DNA from: Melieria omissa
Lineage: Eukaryota > Arthropoda > Insecta > Diptera > Ulidiidae
DNA: 64,000 nucleotides
Direction: 5' to 3'
Assembly (NCBI GenBank): GCA_963971225.1
Contig: OZ020267.1
Location: 126,074,068 to 126,138,067, forward strand
Positions 21,862-32,030 of the stretch are shown here, in pieces (position 1 is the stretch's first letter; each line of letters begins with the position of its first letter). The translations under genes and the position numbers were made by a program. Below the pieces are notes generated by a model, which ran no database searches, was not told the DNA's origin, and worked only from the letters and a program-made list of their open reading frames with translations.

Positions 21862-23166
21862 CACAAAAATGCCCTACGGACTCAATTCAACCGCAGGACA
21901 AAATTAGAAGGCGTGGTCCGTTCTTCATAAAATGTATACTAGTTAATCATGGGCTGCTGAATTGAAATCTCAATTTTTTTTATCTTAAATTGTTCTAGTT
22001 TGGAAATGCCTGAGACTTAAATTTCAAAGTTTCAAAGTGTGTTAGTTAGATCTTTCAAATTTTACATATTGTTACGAAAATGACTTCTCTAAGTTCGTAT
22101 CTGGATTGTGCTTGAAAATAAAACCACATCAATTACTCAACAAATTTACTTTATATACAAATTTACACTTGTTTGTCTTAACGCTACTACTATTGCATGT
22201 TTCCCCTTTTCTGGCTCAAATAGGACTCGTCCTCTGCGCTGCACACTGCTGCTTTTTATACTTGTTTTTTTATCGCGCCGATTTCTCTTGCACATTCCAG
22301 TTTGACTCTCTATCTCGATCGTTCTAGCACAGCCATCGCGAACCATCCTTGCCATATCGGAATTATAGCCAACCGGCCGTACTTCAAAGTGCATGCCTAA
22401 AAGTATGCTCGTAAAAGCATTCATGCATAGCACAGCACAGAATGCCTCATCGTTACAATATAATCGCAAGGAGTAACAGAAATTGTCTAATGACCCCTTT
22501 GTTTTGCAATAAAAATGGTATTAATAGATGTATGTTTCGCATTTGTGCAGTTTTTTTAATTTTTCATGATGATTGCATACTTTAAGGGATGAATAAATTA
22601 CATCGAAAATTACGTCGAAAAATAGGTGTTTAGACCACTTTTTACATTGAATCATTTTCTGACATCGCAAGATATCGGAGGATGTAATTACATTATACGA
22701 CACAGAAAGAATGCTTCTTAAATTAAAGAAAAAATTTAGGAACATACTTTCACATACTTTGTAGATATTTTTCTCTAAGTTTTGCCAATTTTCAGATTTT
22801 TAATTTAGAAAAATATTTTGAATTAAAAGTTAAGTCAAAGCCTCAGCTTTGCAAATTTTGAAAAAACATTAAAAGCGAAAATGGCCACATCATTTCTTAA
22901 TCTATATTGATACTTTTAGGTAACCATTTATTTTTTATTTTTAGAATTTTTTTACTCAATAGACTAAAAAACAGAAAATATGTGTTTGCATTTTTTGGTG
23001 AAAAAAGTTTCAATTTTGAGCTGCTTTTGCACAGACACTAATTTATTTTTTGAACAGATTTTTTGGAGTTTTCTTAGTTGAAATTTTATCTTTCAAATGA
23101 CATCAAAATCGTTTATTTCTGAGACTATAAATTTTTTGAATTTTGTCTATGGAAGGAATCACTGTG
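21862..23166. mobile_element. CACAGTG-ended element, copy 2, interrupted by a solo LTR
   Basis: The right end GAATCACTGTG (23156-23166) and the interior are the reverse complement of copy 1 at 11796-12430. The left part (TGGTCCGTTCTTCATAAAAT at about 21915 and GGGCTGCTGAATTGAAAT at 21950) matches the other end of copy 1. Its outermost bases are diverged or lost. CTACG follows the right end and also occurs near the left end at about 21872, which may be the 5-bp duplication. Between 21970 and 22560 extra DNA is present, including an LTR with its own target duplication. Confidence 0.65.
22070..22457. repeat. Solo LTR of an LTR retrotransposon
   Basis: The 388-bp segment starts TGTTACGAAAATG and ends CGTTACA. 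It is flanked by the 4-bp direct repeat ATAT (22066-22069 and 22458-22461). TG...CA ends with TGTTAC/GTTACA and a 4-bp duplication are typical of Gypsy-type LTRs. No internal region or second LTR is nearby, so it is a solo LTR left by recombination. The ORFs across it (22106-22469) are chance frames. Related words (TTTTATACTTGTTTT, CCTAAAAGTATGC) recur at 51090-51215. Confidence 0.6.
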
Positions 23167-23309
23167 CTACGGTTCAAAATTCATGTTTGTAGCTTTAGCG
23201 ATTTCGGCTGGACTATGATAAGTCAGTAATTTAGTCAATCAGTCAAACGGTCATATATGTATACAGATATTGAATAGTCACAAAATTATCTTCAATAACA
23301 GCATTGCCT

Positions 23310-23415
23310 TCCCCTCCCTTTTGTGGGCAAAGCAGGTACGCTTGGGTAAAGAGTTTTCGGCGTGCCCTATCCCGGTAGAGAGTTAGCGACCAGTTAGGTA
23401 AGTAGGATCAACTGC
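23310..23415 (+). repeat. RTE-like LINE 3' tail
   Basis: GGTAGAGAGTTAGCGACCAG followed by TTAGGTAAGTAGG resembles the 3' ends at 31995-32030 and 52250-52280 (CCAGTTAAGTAAGTAAG, CAGCTAAGTAAG). All would be the last codons and the short tail of an RTE-like family. Only about 100 bp remains. Confidence 0.4.
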
Positions 23416-23461
23416 TGTTGATCTCAAGTGGCGGCTATTTAACTAACGTTTCTTTTCATAA

Positions 23462-23925
23462 CACTGTGCGTGAAATTTGCCCTTAAAAATTTAGACATGG
23501 GGGACCTGGCGCAGCGCAACCTGGCGTATGAGTGTCATTTATTTATATTAATATTGTAATTAAATGACACTCATACGCCAGGTTGTGCTGCGCCAAAAAA
23601 TGCACATATCGCAATTACACAGTTTGAATGTATTTTTTTTGGATTGGTGTCTTAAGCAAATTTGTTGGTCGTTAAAATATCTACAAACTTACCACAGGCA
23701 GTAAAGCTATATTCGGAACGATTTAGGATCTATTAACATTTAAACGTTCGAAGACTTAAGCGACAAACTTCCTGAAAATTACCAAACTTCAAAGTCGGAT
23801 TTCTCTTAAACTAGAGCCAATCTTACCAAACGGCTGGTGGATCTCAACTCAGTATACCTATAGGAAACTCACCCAGTAGGTCCGCCCCATGTCTAGATTT
23901 TTGAGGGCAAATTTCACGCACAGTG
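23462..23925. mobile_element. MITE with 41-bp TIRs and an internal 35-bp hairpin
   Basis: Terminal inverted repeats begin CACTGTGCGTGAAATTTGCC and run about 41 bp with two mismatches. The flanks are TAA at 23459-23461 and 23926-23928. Inside, 23507-23541 and 23561-23595 are inverted copies of each other (35 bp, one mismatch) around a 19-nt AT-rich loop. There is no coding capacity. CACTG ends with a 3-bp duplication would fit a CACTA-type or related superfamily, which cannot be settled here. Confidence 0.75.
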
Positions 23926-24399
23926 TAATTATTGATTAATATTTAACGTGGGAGTAATAAAAAGAATCGAAGAAATTGTTAAAATTTGTATGAAAAAAAG
24001 AAGATAAAAGATAGGAATTTGAAATCGAAGTACAGGAACGTCCTGGACAGACTTGGCTATAGTTACGATCAATGTTTTTAAATACTGTGACGTTTTCTTG
24101 AGTTGCAACAAATCTTGGAACATAGTTTTTTTTCAAAAAATGTATCTATGCTATTTACCTGTTTTGTTTGAGTATTAAGAAAACTCATTAAATCTGTGTA
24201 AAAATTTTCATTACGAACTGCAATTTGTGTGCGACAGCTTTTTTGTCAAACAGCTTCAATCAAATTTGAGAGCATTGGAATATTTTCGTTGTGGCGGTAA
24301 TTGACAATTTTCTGAACTAAATGCAACACGCGCAGTGGAGAACAGATTTTGCGCTAGAAACAGAAAGCACAATGCTGCACTGATTGGATTTGTTTGTAG

Positions 24400-25500
24400 G
24401 TGTTGAGTGAACGAGCTGTGCTTTAGCAGCGCTTGTGGCTACTGATGTATGTGTGTTTGTGCGTGTGTTAGTGCCACGGCAAATCATTTTCTTGTCACGT
24501 ACTAACGGTAGAATGAAATCATTTCATTGCCGAAATGCCATCAAATACTTTGAGTGGAGGCAGAACGCTCACTGCTTGGAGAGCGTTCAAGTGCGAGTGC
24601 AACACTCCCACATAAACGCACACACACACTGAGACATGTGTGTGAGTGTGTGCGCCACATGCAGCTGCAGCCTGTGGGTGCTGCAAAAACGCACATTTTT
24701 GTTGTGTAGGTTTATCTAATGTAGGTGTGTGTGTTTATCTAATAATAAATAAATTTTATATGCGCTTTTTATTTTTTTTCGTTTGCTGTTCAAGGCTCGT
24801 TGCTTTTTTCGTTTTCATTTTTCTGCAGACAATACATTATTTTGTACTTTCTTCTCTCTATATGTTTACGTTTATGTTGACCATAAAAAGCGCAAGTTTA
24901 TGCTTTGGCCAATACAAACAGCAACAACAACAAGTACAAAAACAACAAATACATGCAATAATTTATGTTTGTGTTTGTTGCGTTCGTTCAATTGTGCGAT
25001 GCTCTGGTCTGTTGTCTGTTTGTCTGAGTGTTTGTTTGTTTATTTGTTTTTTTTTTTGCTGCCTTTACTTGCTCGAGCGTTAACAATAACAAGTACAATA
25101 ACAAATACAAAAATAAAAACAACAATAACAACGATAACAACATCAAAACCAACAATAATAACATCTCCTGGCAAATCGTCTCATTGTCAGCTGTGTGTGT
25201 CCTTACACAAAAAACAACACACACACACATACATGCGTATTTGGCATTGTATTTGTTGTTTATTGTTGTTGTTGTTTTGTCTGTGCGCAATTTTAATATG
25301 TACGCCCAAAAAGGTCGGTGCGCCTTCATCGTCTTCACATTATCGCATTGTTATTCCTGGCAGATTGTCGACACAAAAGCAGCGCTTACAACAGTTGTGT
25401 CTGTGTGTGAGTATTATTGTAAGGATGTATTTTATGTATGTATGTGTGGCTGCAATGCATGTTTGTATGTATGCATGTGTGTTTCTCTCATATATAAGTG
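24400..25500. repeat. Microsatellite-rich, low-complexity tract
   Basis: TG/CA runs (24610-24660, 25215-25231, 25498-25516), a TAACAA/AACAA-type run at 25080-25160, and T-rich tracts leave few stops in any frame. This explains the overlapping long ORFs 24646-25083, 24783-25601 and 25028-25519 in three frames. I see no gene here. Confidence 0.7.
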
Positions 25501-25519
25501 TGTGTGTGTGTGTGTTTGA

Positions 25520-25705
25520 GTTTGTTTTTATGTCCAAACTGGCCAGTGTTGTTTTTGGCCCATTCCAGCATCTTCTGCCACTCGTTTTCTACGTCCGGTA
25601 ATGATTTGGTTATTTTAGCAGCATCAGCACAAGTTTCAACATCCTTCGGTCCCATCCTGTGCTTTGTTATTTTTGCGGTAAAATTGTGCAAGCATTTTCC
25701 GGCAG
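25520..25705 (-). CDS. Protein-like fragment embedded in CA repeats, family unknown
   Basis: On the minus strand the translation is AGKCLHNFTAKITKHR, then MGPKDVETCADAAKITKSLP, then DVENEWQKMLEWAKNN and TGQFGHKNKL. Unlike neighbouring frames it has a balanced, charged composition and no low-complexity runs, which suggests true coding ancestry. Both sides change abruptly into (CA)n/(ACACGC)n. No AG acceptor sits immediately before it and no GTRAGT donor after it, so it is not a clean exon. It may be a retrocopied or duplicated piece of a gene. I do not recognise the family. Confidence 0.35.
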
Positions 25706-25770
25706 TATCACGCACACGCACACGCACACGCACACAGTCACACAAACACACACACTCGTACATACACACA
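25705..25770. repeat. ACACGC / CA microsatellite
   Basis: Tandem ACGCAC/CACACG units at 25709-25745 pass into CACACAAACACACACAC. It borders the protein-like fragment on one side. The ORF 25498-25803 runs through it. Confidence 0.8.
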
Positions 25771-26599
25771 CGCACCGAGTATTCAATTAAAATGACACAT
25801 TGACAGCTGGCACAGGAAATCCTTAAAACTGCTTCCTACTCCCTGCACGAAAGACAGCTGGCAGCGAGCGTACACTCAAAATAAAAATAGAAATATGTAT
25901 ACGTGTATGTGTGTTTGTATGTATGCATGTATGAGTATACTTACATCATATGTATGGCGTGAAATTACGACATCAAATTAAAACCATAGAGTGTCTGGTA
26001 TTAGTTGCAGGCTTTGCTGGCCATTAAAGTGTTGAATTGTTTAAGTTTTTTTGTATGTTTTTGAAATAAAATATGAGAAATTGCAGTTAAAGTAAGAGGC
26101 GCTTATCTCAAGGAGAGATCAGATAAGTCTGGCAGCTTGTTGAATGTTCGACTAATTCTGAACACTTGGTGGCCTCTAATGCAAATTGTGATATATGAAG
26201 AGTGTGGAAGGACACTTCGGAAGTTTTGCCAAATCTAACTATAGCTTTAATTGAATCTAACGATAATCTTCAGTGGCGCAGTGCCTATTATGTTCACATC
26301 ATTACACCGTGCGACAAATATTAAAAACATTTTTCACACCGGACAAAACTCCATATGGGCGTGAAGCTAGAGAACAAACATAGTAAGACTGCGTACTCAG
26401 ATTTTCATTTCTACATTCTTTGTGCTTTTAAAAAAATAAATAAGAATATTGAAAATACTAAACCTAGTTAGAATATGACGATATGTATACCAAATCAAAG
26501 AAGAAAGGCTCAAAAATATAAATAAAATTGAGTTTTCATCTATTTGTAAAAAAAGGTTATGAAAAAGATCCTTTGAAAAATTTAATCCTTTACAACCTT

Positions 26600-26880
26600 G
26601 AAAATTTATATAGAATTTTCTTGAAAAGTAACTATGTTCAAACCCCAAATCTCCTTGATCACATGTCAAAATCTCATCACTCTAACTTTACTGGCTCAAG
26701 AGTTATTAAAAAAAGTCGGAAGCTTTAATTCGAATGAAGTACAAAAATTTGTATTTATTTGAGTCTTTGTATTTGAAATACTTAATAAAAAGATACAAAA
26801 TCAATGAAGCGAGTATAATGAAATTTTGTCATGTGATCAAGGAGATTTTGGGTTTTAACATACTTAACTGGATTTTATAT
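26600..26880. repeat. Foldback (inverted repeat) sequence
   Basis: AAATCTCCTTGATCACATG at 26647-26665 is a perfect inverted copy of 26830-26848. The pairing extends with mismatches to about 60 bp on each side (26602-26677 with 26818-26880), around a spacer of about 140 bp. There are no target duplications and no coding sequence. It may be the rest of a small inverted-repeat transposon. Confidence 0.5.
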
Positions 26881-27419
26881 TTGCCAACCGATACCCTGAA
26901 ATATAGCTGTCCTACATGTAGTAGGGTAGATATATCTGAGCTAACAATCATCTCTAATGTTTTCAATGATAATCAACATTTACAAATCTACAAACGTTTT
27001 GTCGTTTTATTTGCCTTTCAAACTGATTTGTCAATATTTTTCTGTTGATTGCACAGTTTTATGCAGCAAAGTGCTAAAGCGACAATTCAACAAATCCCCA
27101 TAAAATGCATCGCCATTGCACCTGGTTGCGGTTTTTTTTTGTGTACCGTTTTCGTTATGAAACTGCATGAAAGTGGAAAACGCGTCGCCGCCATAAATTT
27201 TCATCAGACCGGCCAATGTGACTATTGCATAGCATTCAAATGGTGGCTGGCACACGTGCGCGTTAGAGATGTGAAACGCTCAAGTAGTCGAGTCTCTAAA
27301 TGCCGGGATTGTACTGCGAATGGTTTTATTATGATTACAGTGAATATGAGGAGGTCAGAGTTAAAATAAAAAAATAACTAACTATTCATTAGTTACAGTT
27401 TTCATAAGTTTTTTCTTTT

Positions 27420-27955
27420 TAGTGTGTTTTCAAAGTTTTCACTTTTTAGTGTGATTAACTATTCTACAGTTCCATATCAAATCTTTCAACAGCATATTGG
27501 TGACATTTTCGGAGGTAAAAATTTGTTTGTTTGTTCATGTTGGTGGTTTTTTCAGAGGCAACAATTTGTTTACAAATATTCATACCACTCCTCATGGCTC
27601 CGTGTTAAGTGTATTTAACTATTCTACGGTTTAATAACGAATCTTTAGAGAACATATTGGTGACTTTTTGTTTTCAAAGATTCATTCCGATCCCCATGGT
27701 TCAGTGGTTAGTGTATTGAACCAAAAGTTCAACTATCCTACATTTTTATGCTGAACCTTTTGACGTCAGGTTGGTAGATTTTTTAAAGGCAACCATTCTT
27801 CTTCAAAGATTTGTCATCGTCTGTTGGACCACTCGAGTTTCAAACCGAAACACCTGAAGGTAAGTTGGTGGCTTTTTAAATGCAACATTTCTTCTTTAAA
27901 GATTTGTCATTGTCTGTTAAAAAGACACCGCCTGAAAGCTGGATTCTTTATTTGG
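27420..27955. repeat. Degenerate tandem repeat
   Basis: Four diverged units recur about every 110-160 bp. Each contains a version of AACTATTCTACRGTT or AACTATCCTACA, then CATATTGGTGAC or GGTTGGTAGATTTTT, then a TTCWTTCAAAGATT-like block (for example TTCTTCAAAGATTTGTCAT at 27799 and TTCTTTAAAGATTTGTCATT at 27891). It stops at the left end of the 2.4-kb element. Confidence 0.45.
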
Positions 27956-28668
27956 TAAATATGGGCATCTCCCAGAAAAGGTCCACCACGAGTGAAAAAT
28001 TCAAATTGCTCAGAAAAACTTTTTATTATCCAATAATACAGCTTAAATATCTATATTTTATAAATGTAAAAGAATTTTTAATTTTTTTTAATTTTTGACC
28101 GAAATATACTACTGTAAAAGAAAAAAATTTGTTTCTGAGCCTTTTGACGAATTATATGCACATTTTGTCTTTGCGTTTTTATCTTATTCAAGTAATATTA
28201 TATTTTTCTTGTAATGCAAAAGTTTTCTACTAACAACAATCTTATGTATTAGAGAAAGCGAGAGAAAGTGGAGTTCGAAGAACGGAAGTTTTTTTAGTTT
28301 GCTTCTTCCTGTATCTTATTGTCGCGTCCGTGCCCAAAAAACCTTATTAGTTGTTGCCATTAGTGGACAAACTTTTCAAATGCAAGTAGCTGTCAGTTTT
28401 TAAATAGGTGCATTGTTCCCGTTAGGAAAATATAATAATTGGTTCCCGGCAAAATCGGAAAAAAATTTTATGGGTGTTTAAAATTTGTCGCGTCCGTAAC
28501 CGGAAGCTCTGAATCGATTCGATTGTTATTCGATTTCCGGCAAATTTCCGCATTTCTTGAGATACAATTTTTTTTTCAAAATATTGACTCTCATTGAACA
28601 TTTTAGCAATAAAATACAAGAAAATATCCAAAAAAGAATTTTGGTTGAGAATAACAGCTTCATCAATT

Positions 28669-28688
28669 TTGTACGATATATCGTACAA
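28669..28688. repeat. Perfect 20-bp palindrome
   Basis: TTGTACGATATATCGTACAA is its own reverse complement. Near-copies occur at 29218-29237, 29261-29280 and 29603-29622. On the minus strand this copy is preceded by CCTTTGCGGACCA, the same kind of flank as at the other copies. Confidence 0.8.
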
Positions 28689-29198
28689 TGGTCCGCAAAG
28701 GAGTAAAAATGCATTAAACTTTTTTTCGTTTTTTTTAATTTTATGAACAATTCATTGGCTTATTTGATAAGAAAATATAAATTTAACAACAAAAATCAAA
28801 ACGTGATTTCATTTTGATCGAAAACTATATAAATTATAACTATTTAAACAATTGAGTAACATCTATCAGACCTTATAAAACCGTTATTGCTGTTGCAAAG
28901 CCCTTTTCCCCTCAATAAAACACAGAATCAACTAAACACCATATAGCTTTGTAAAAAGATACCGAATATAGCCAATTCTTATTATCGTAGTGGGAGTGGC
29001 AAGTACTCATGTCTAACCTTACATAATCTGTGTCTGCCCAGTGAAACACAAAATCGTTAAGTAATTGTTATTTCTGAATAGAAATAGTCGATCAGTCGAA
29101 TTGTATTAGTCATACGATTTAGTGATGGGCGTGGCATTCAAGCAAACAGAAAAATTCTGTTACCAATCCATAACTTAAAAAAAAATGTAAACATCACT

Positions 29199-29640
29199 TG
29201 CAACCTTTGCCTGCCATTTGTAAGATAAATCGTACAAAGCTTTGCAACCCTTGTGGTCATTTGTACGATATATCATACAATTTTTTAAAGGCTCGGGAAA
29301 AATATTTAGAAGCAAAAATTTTTAAATTTAATAAGTTTTATAAATCAACTGAGATTCAAACTTTGAAATTGTTTGTCTTTTTGCTACTAAAAAGTATTAC
29401 ATATTCAAAAATTCCGCCGCAGAAGCATAGCATCGCCAAATTCTTGCAAAGAGCTGCTTACAAATCGCACTCACACTGTATACCCACGGCTATTGTGATT
29501 TATATTTTCAAACAGAATGGTAAAACATAACCTACTTTATAAGAATTTAAAAGCCGTTTCATAAAAAAACGTTCGCTGTCAAAAAAAAATCTTTAAAAAA
29601 AATTGTACGATATATCATACAAATTTCCGGAAAGGGTTAA
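29199..29640. mobile_element. Possible piggyBac-like MITE with tandem palindromic units
   Basis: The right end runs from the palindrome TTGTACGATATATCATACAA (29603-29622) through TTTCCGGAAAGGG to TTAA (29637-29640), the piggyBac target. At the left, two 43-bp units (TTGCAACCTTTGCCTGCCAT plus palindrome, then TTGCAACCCTTGTGGTCAT plus palindrome) start at 29199 and 29242. The left TTAA is not visible, so that end is uncertain. Coding is absent. The ORF 29198-29530 is shaped by the repeats. Confidence 0.45.
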
Positions 29641-30379
29641 TGAAAAATACTGTACAAATATGTTCAGCTAGTTAATTAATTTAATTTAATTAATTTATTT
29701 CTAAAACCAGTTTGCTGCGATGTGATAAATGAAAAGTGCATTGCTAATGATTGTAAGAGCTGTGTGCGCGATATTAAACAAGATCTAATTCCAATAGAGT
29801 TCCTCAGGAAAATTAAATAAACCACACTAAGAACTTTTAACTTTAATTTTTCCTTATTTTGATTGCTGTAACTTGAATTTTACTTGTTATGTGTTATTTT
29901 TATTAAAAGTTGAAGTGTTTTAATGAAAACGATCACTGTATTTAATAAGGGGAATACCCTTGGAAAAATTTGTCGCGTCCGTGATGTCGCGTCCGTATTC
30001 ATGATATACCTAATTAAAAAAAGGTAAGACAAAATTCTCATATTTCATAAGTCTACGAAGAAAAGTTATCGTTTGACCTTCATTTGCATGTATATATATA
30101 AAAAACAAGTTCCCAAAAATCGCTAAATTTTGTATATTTCTATAAGAGCTTCAAAAAAACTTCTTTTTTTTGTCGCGTCCGTTTCATTGCATATTTGCTT
30201 ATTATTTTGTACTAATTTGTACTAAATATTTCCAATATATTTCTAAAATGTAGCACTATTTCAGCGCGCTAGAACACTAAAAAAACATATCGACTTTTTG
30301 TGTTTCTTTCTTGTTTTTTATGTAATTGAAAGCGTGCGAATGTCGCGTCCGTGCCACTGGGAGATGCCCATATGAGAAG

Positions 30380-30960
30380 AAATTCAAAGTCAAAACTCTC
30401 TGAATTATAAATAGGTTAGTAATGAACATTGCAAATGAACCGAAACAATGTGGACCGAGTGCGTCCAAAATCATTGTCAGCATTACAAATTTGCGTATCA
30501 TCGACAATAACAAAAATTTAAATACAAAAAAATTAAAAGTTGCCAATGTTCATTGAAAGCTTGTTTGAATTTCTATTCATTGCAATACCCAGAGCCAACA
30601 AATGAAAATATTATAATTCAGAATTCGCTTCTATAGAATTCGAGTGCGAATATTGCCCAAAACTATGGAATGAGATTAAATAATTTCATTCTAAAGGCTT
30701 CATTTATGTTTAGGCCCAACATACTTTCAGCCTTACAAATGTTAACAACTTAGTTTGAAATTGGAATAGTTGAATATGAGCGAATACATAGGCGAGCTTT
30801 TGTTGTTTGTTTTTAAATTAACCTCCGACATTTCAAATTGATATTATTTTTTTTATTTATTCAGCTCACAGATAAATACAAGTACACGTTATCCACTAAC
30901 GTAGTGTCTATTTATAGTTTTGAACAACTTGGCGGTGTATTCAGTTTATGCTGTTCGGAG
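30380..30960. other. AT-rich DNA, nothing identified
   Basis: No inverted repeat, coding block or microsatellite that I can support. Confidence 0.3.
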
Positions 30961-30970
30961 GTCAGCTGAG

Positions 30971-31345
30971 GGTTGGGTACCTCGCTGAGGATATGGTTAG
31001 TGCACATGATACGCGACTTGCCTACTCTCCATTGTTCCCCCCTTGTGCATTGTTGCTTTATTGAAATTGTTCACTGCTTTTCATGAAGTGGGAATATTTT
31101 GCACTGTGATAGAGAAACATTTTTAGTAGTTGATGCTGATTGGATGTGTATTCACATTATTATTACGGTTGGATGTGGACCCCGCTAAGATTATGGTCAA
31201 AGTCCCTGATAAGCGACTTGCCCACTTTCTCTTGCTCTCACTTGTGTTGTTTTCTTGATGATGAAACTCTACATTGTTTTCCTGAAATCGTTAATCAAAG
31301 TGGACGAAGTGGAAGATTTTCGCACAATCTCAGAAAACCAATGTA
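30971..31345. repeat. Two-copy tandem duplication, about 200-bp period
   Basis: Aligned words such as GGTTGGGTACCTCGCTGAGG / GGTTGGATGTGGACCCCGCT and CGACTTGCC (at 31014 and 31214) recur at a spacing of 197-200 bp. Divergence is considerable, so the duplication is old. The frame 31140-31346 spans unit 2 and has no recognisable product. Confidence 0.5.
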
Positions 31346-31689
31346 AGTAGTTTTCACTAAATCTTAGTATAGCGTTCGAGGTCTGAGCCTTGGAAACGAT
31401 GAACAATTGTGCAAAAAGTGAAAGTGCGCTGCTGTGTTCTCGTTTTCCAGAATGGCTAGAGGTGTATGCTGATAAACCAATCTAAAATATACCTACTTAT
31501 AGATAGGAAAAGAGTAATAATAGGTTAGAATGCTGGCAAGAATCCTACAGTCATTTTGACTCAGAGGAAGCATAGCGCATTTGTATCATCGTGAGATGGT
31601 CTGAATCAACTATAGCGTGAGGTTGACGGCTAAAAGGCTAACTGTGTCTACGTTAGAATGTCCAAGCTGAGTACCATCTATCATCTCTC

Positions 31690-31925
31690 GATGTGATCAA
31701 CTGAAGGTTAGGTTAGGTAGGGAAGGGTGTGTGCACCAGGACCTCACTTGCTCTCGGAGGCCAAAATGGCCTATTGTGAATCTCTTCTTAGAATGTTCTG
31801 GAGCTAACCAACAGTCTCAGTCAAGATGAAACCAGTTCGATTTCTTAATGAAGGAGAGCAGATTCGAGATTACAACTTTCGCTGCGCAAACCAGGTCAGT
31901 CAGGAGTCTTGACCCCAATGTGCGG
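31690..31925 (-). pseudogene. RNase H-type LINE 3' end, second copy
   Basis: On the minus strand, GSRLLTDLVCAAKVVISNLL and SFIKKSNWF lead into a 3' UTR with TTCACAATAGGCCATTTTGG and end in CCTTCCCTACCTAACCTAAC. It is the same 3' end as 2401-2775 (LTNLACTAKVKISNMLSF there). It is strongly 5'-truncated. Confidence 0.65.
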
Positions 31926-32030
31926 AGAACAACTGAAGAAGGCACACCAAAGCAAAGACGCCTGGAGAGAACTTTTGATACAAACAATAACCTAATAGTG
32001 GGTTGTTATGGCCAGTTAAGTAAGTAAGAT
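31926..32030 (+). repeat. RTE-like LINE 3' tail
   Basis: A short plus-strand end, AGACGCCTGGAGAGAACTTT then GGCCAGTTAAGTAAGTAAG, corresponds to the C-terminal WKDLL-type block and tail of RTE-like LINEs. It abuts the opposite-facing LINE end, so two insertions meet here. Confidence 0.45.

Larger units (their letters stand above)
27959..30373. mobile_element. Unclassified 2.4-kb DNA element with six GTCGCGTCCGT motifs
   Basis: Inverted ends share ATATGGGCATCTCCCAG (27959-27975 and 30357-30373). The outermost ATAT may be part of the repeat or a duplicated target, and a TA target is also possible. Six exact copies of GTCGCGTCCGT, all on the plus strand, sit at 28321, 28487, 29972, 29986, 30172 and 30342 in otherwise AT-rich DNA. 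Two are toward the left and four toward the right, as expected for subterminal protein-binding sites, although they are not in mirror orientation. ORFs inside (28422-28688, 29198-29530) show no transposase motif. A piggyBac-like repeat set (28669-29640) lies within. Confidence 0.6.

Noticed and set aside
24783..25601. 272-codon plus-strand ORF, the longest in the window
   Set aside because: It runs through T-rich and CA-type low-complexity DNA where two other frames are equally open. Composition is Cys/Leu/Val runs with no domain. It is a product of missing stop words, not a gene.
27049..27369. 106-codon plus-strand ORF (MHSFMQQSAKATIQQIPIKC...)
   Set aside because: The region is GC-balanced and might be an exon, but I found no splice signals or recognisable motif, and the opposite strand is partly open too (27031-27255).
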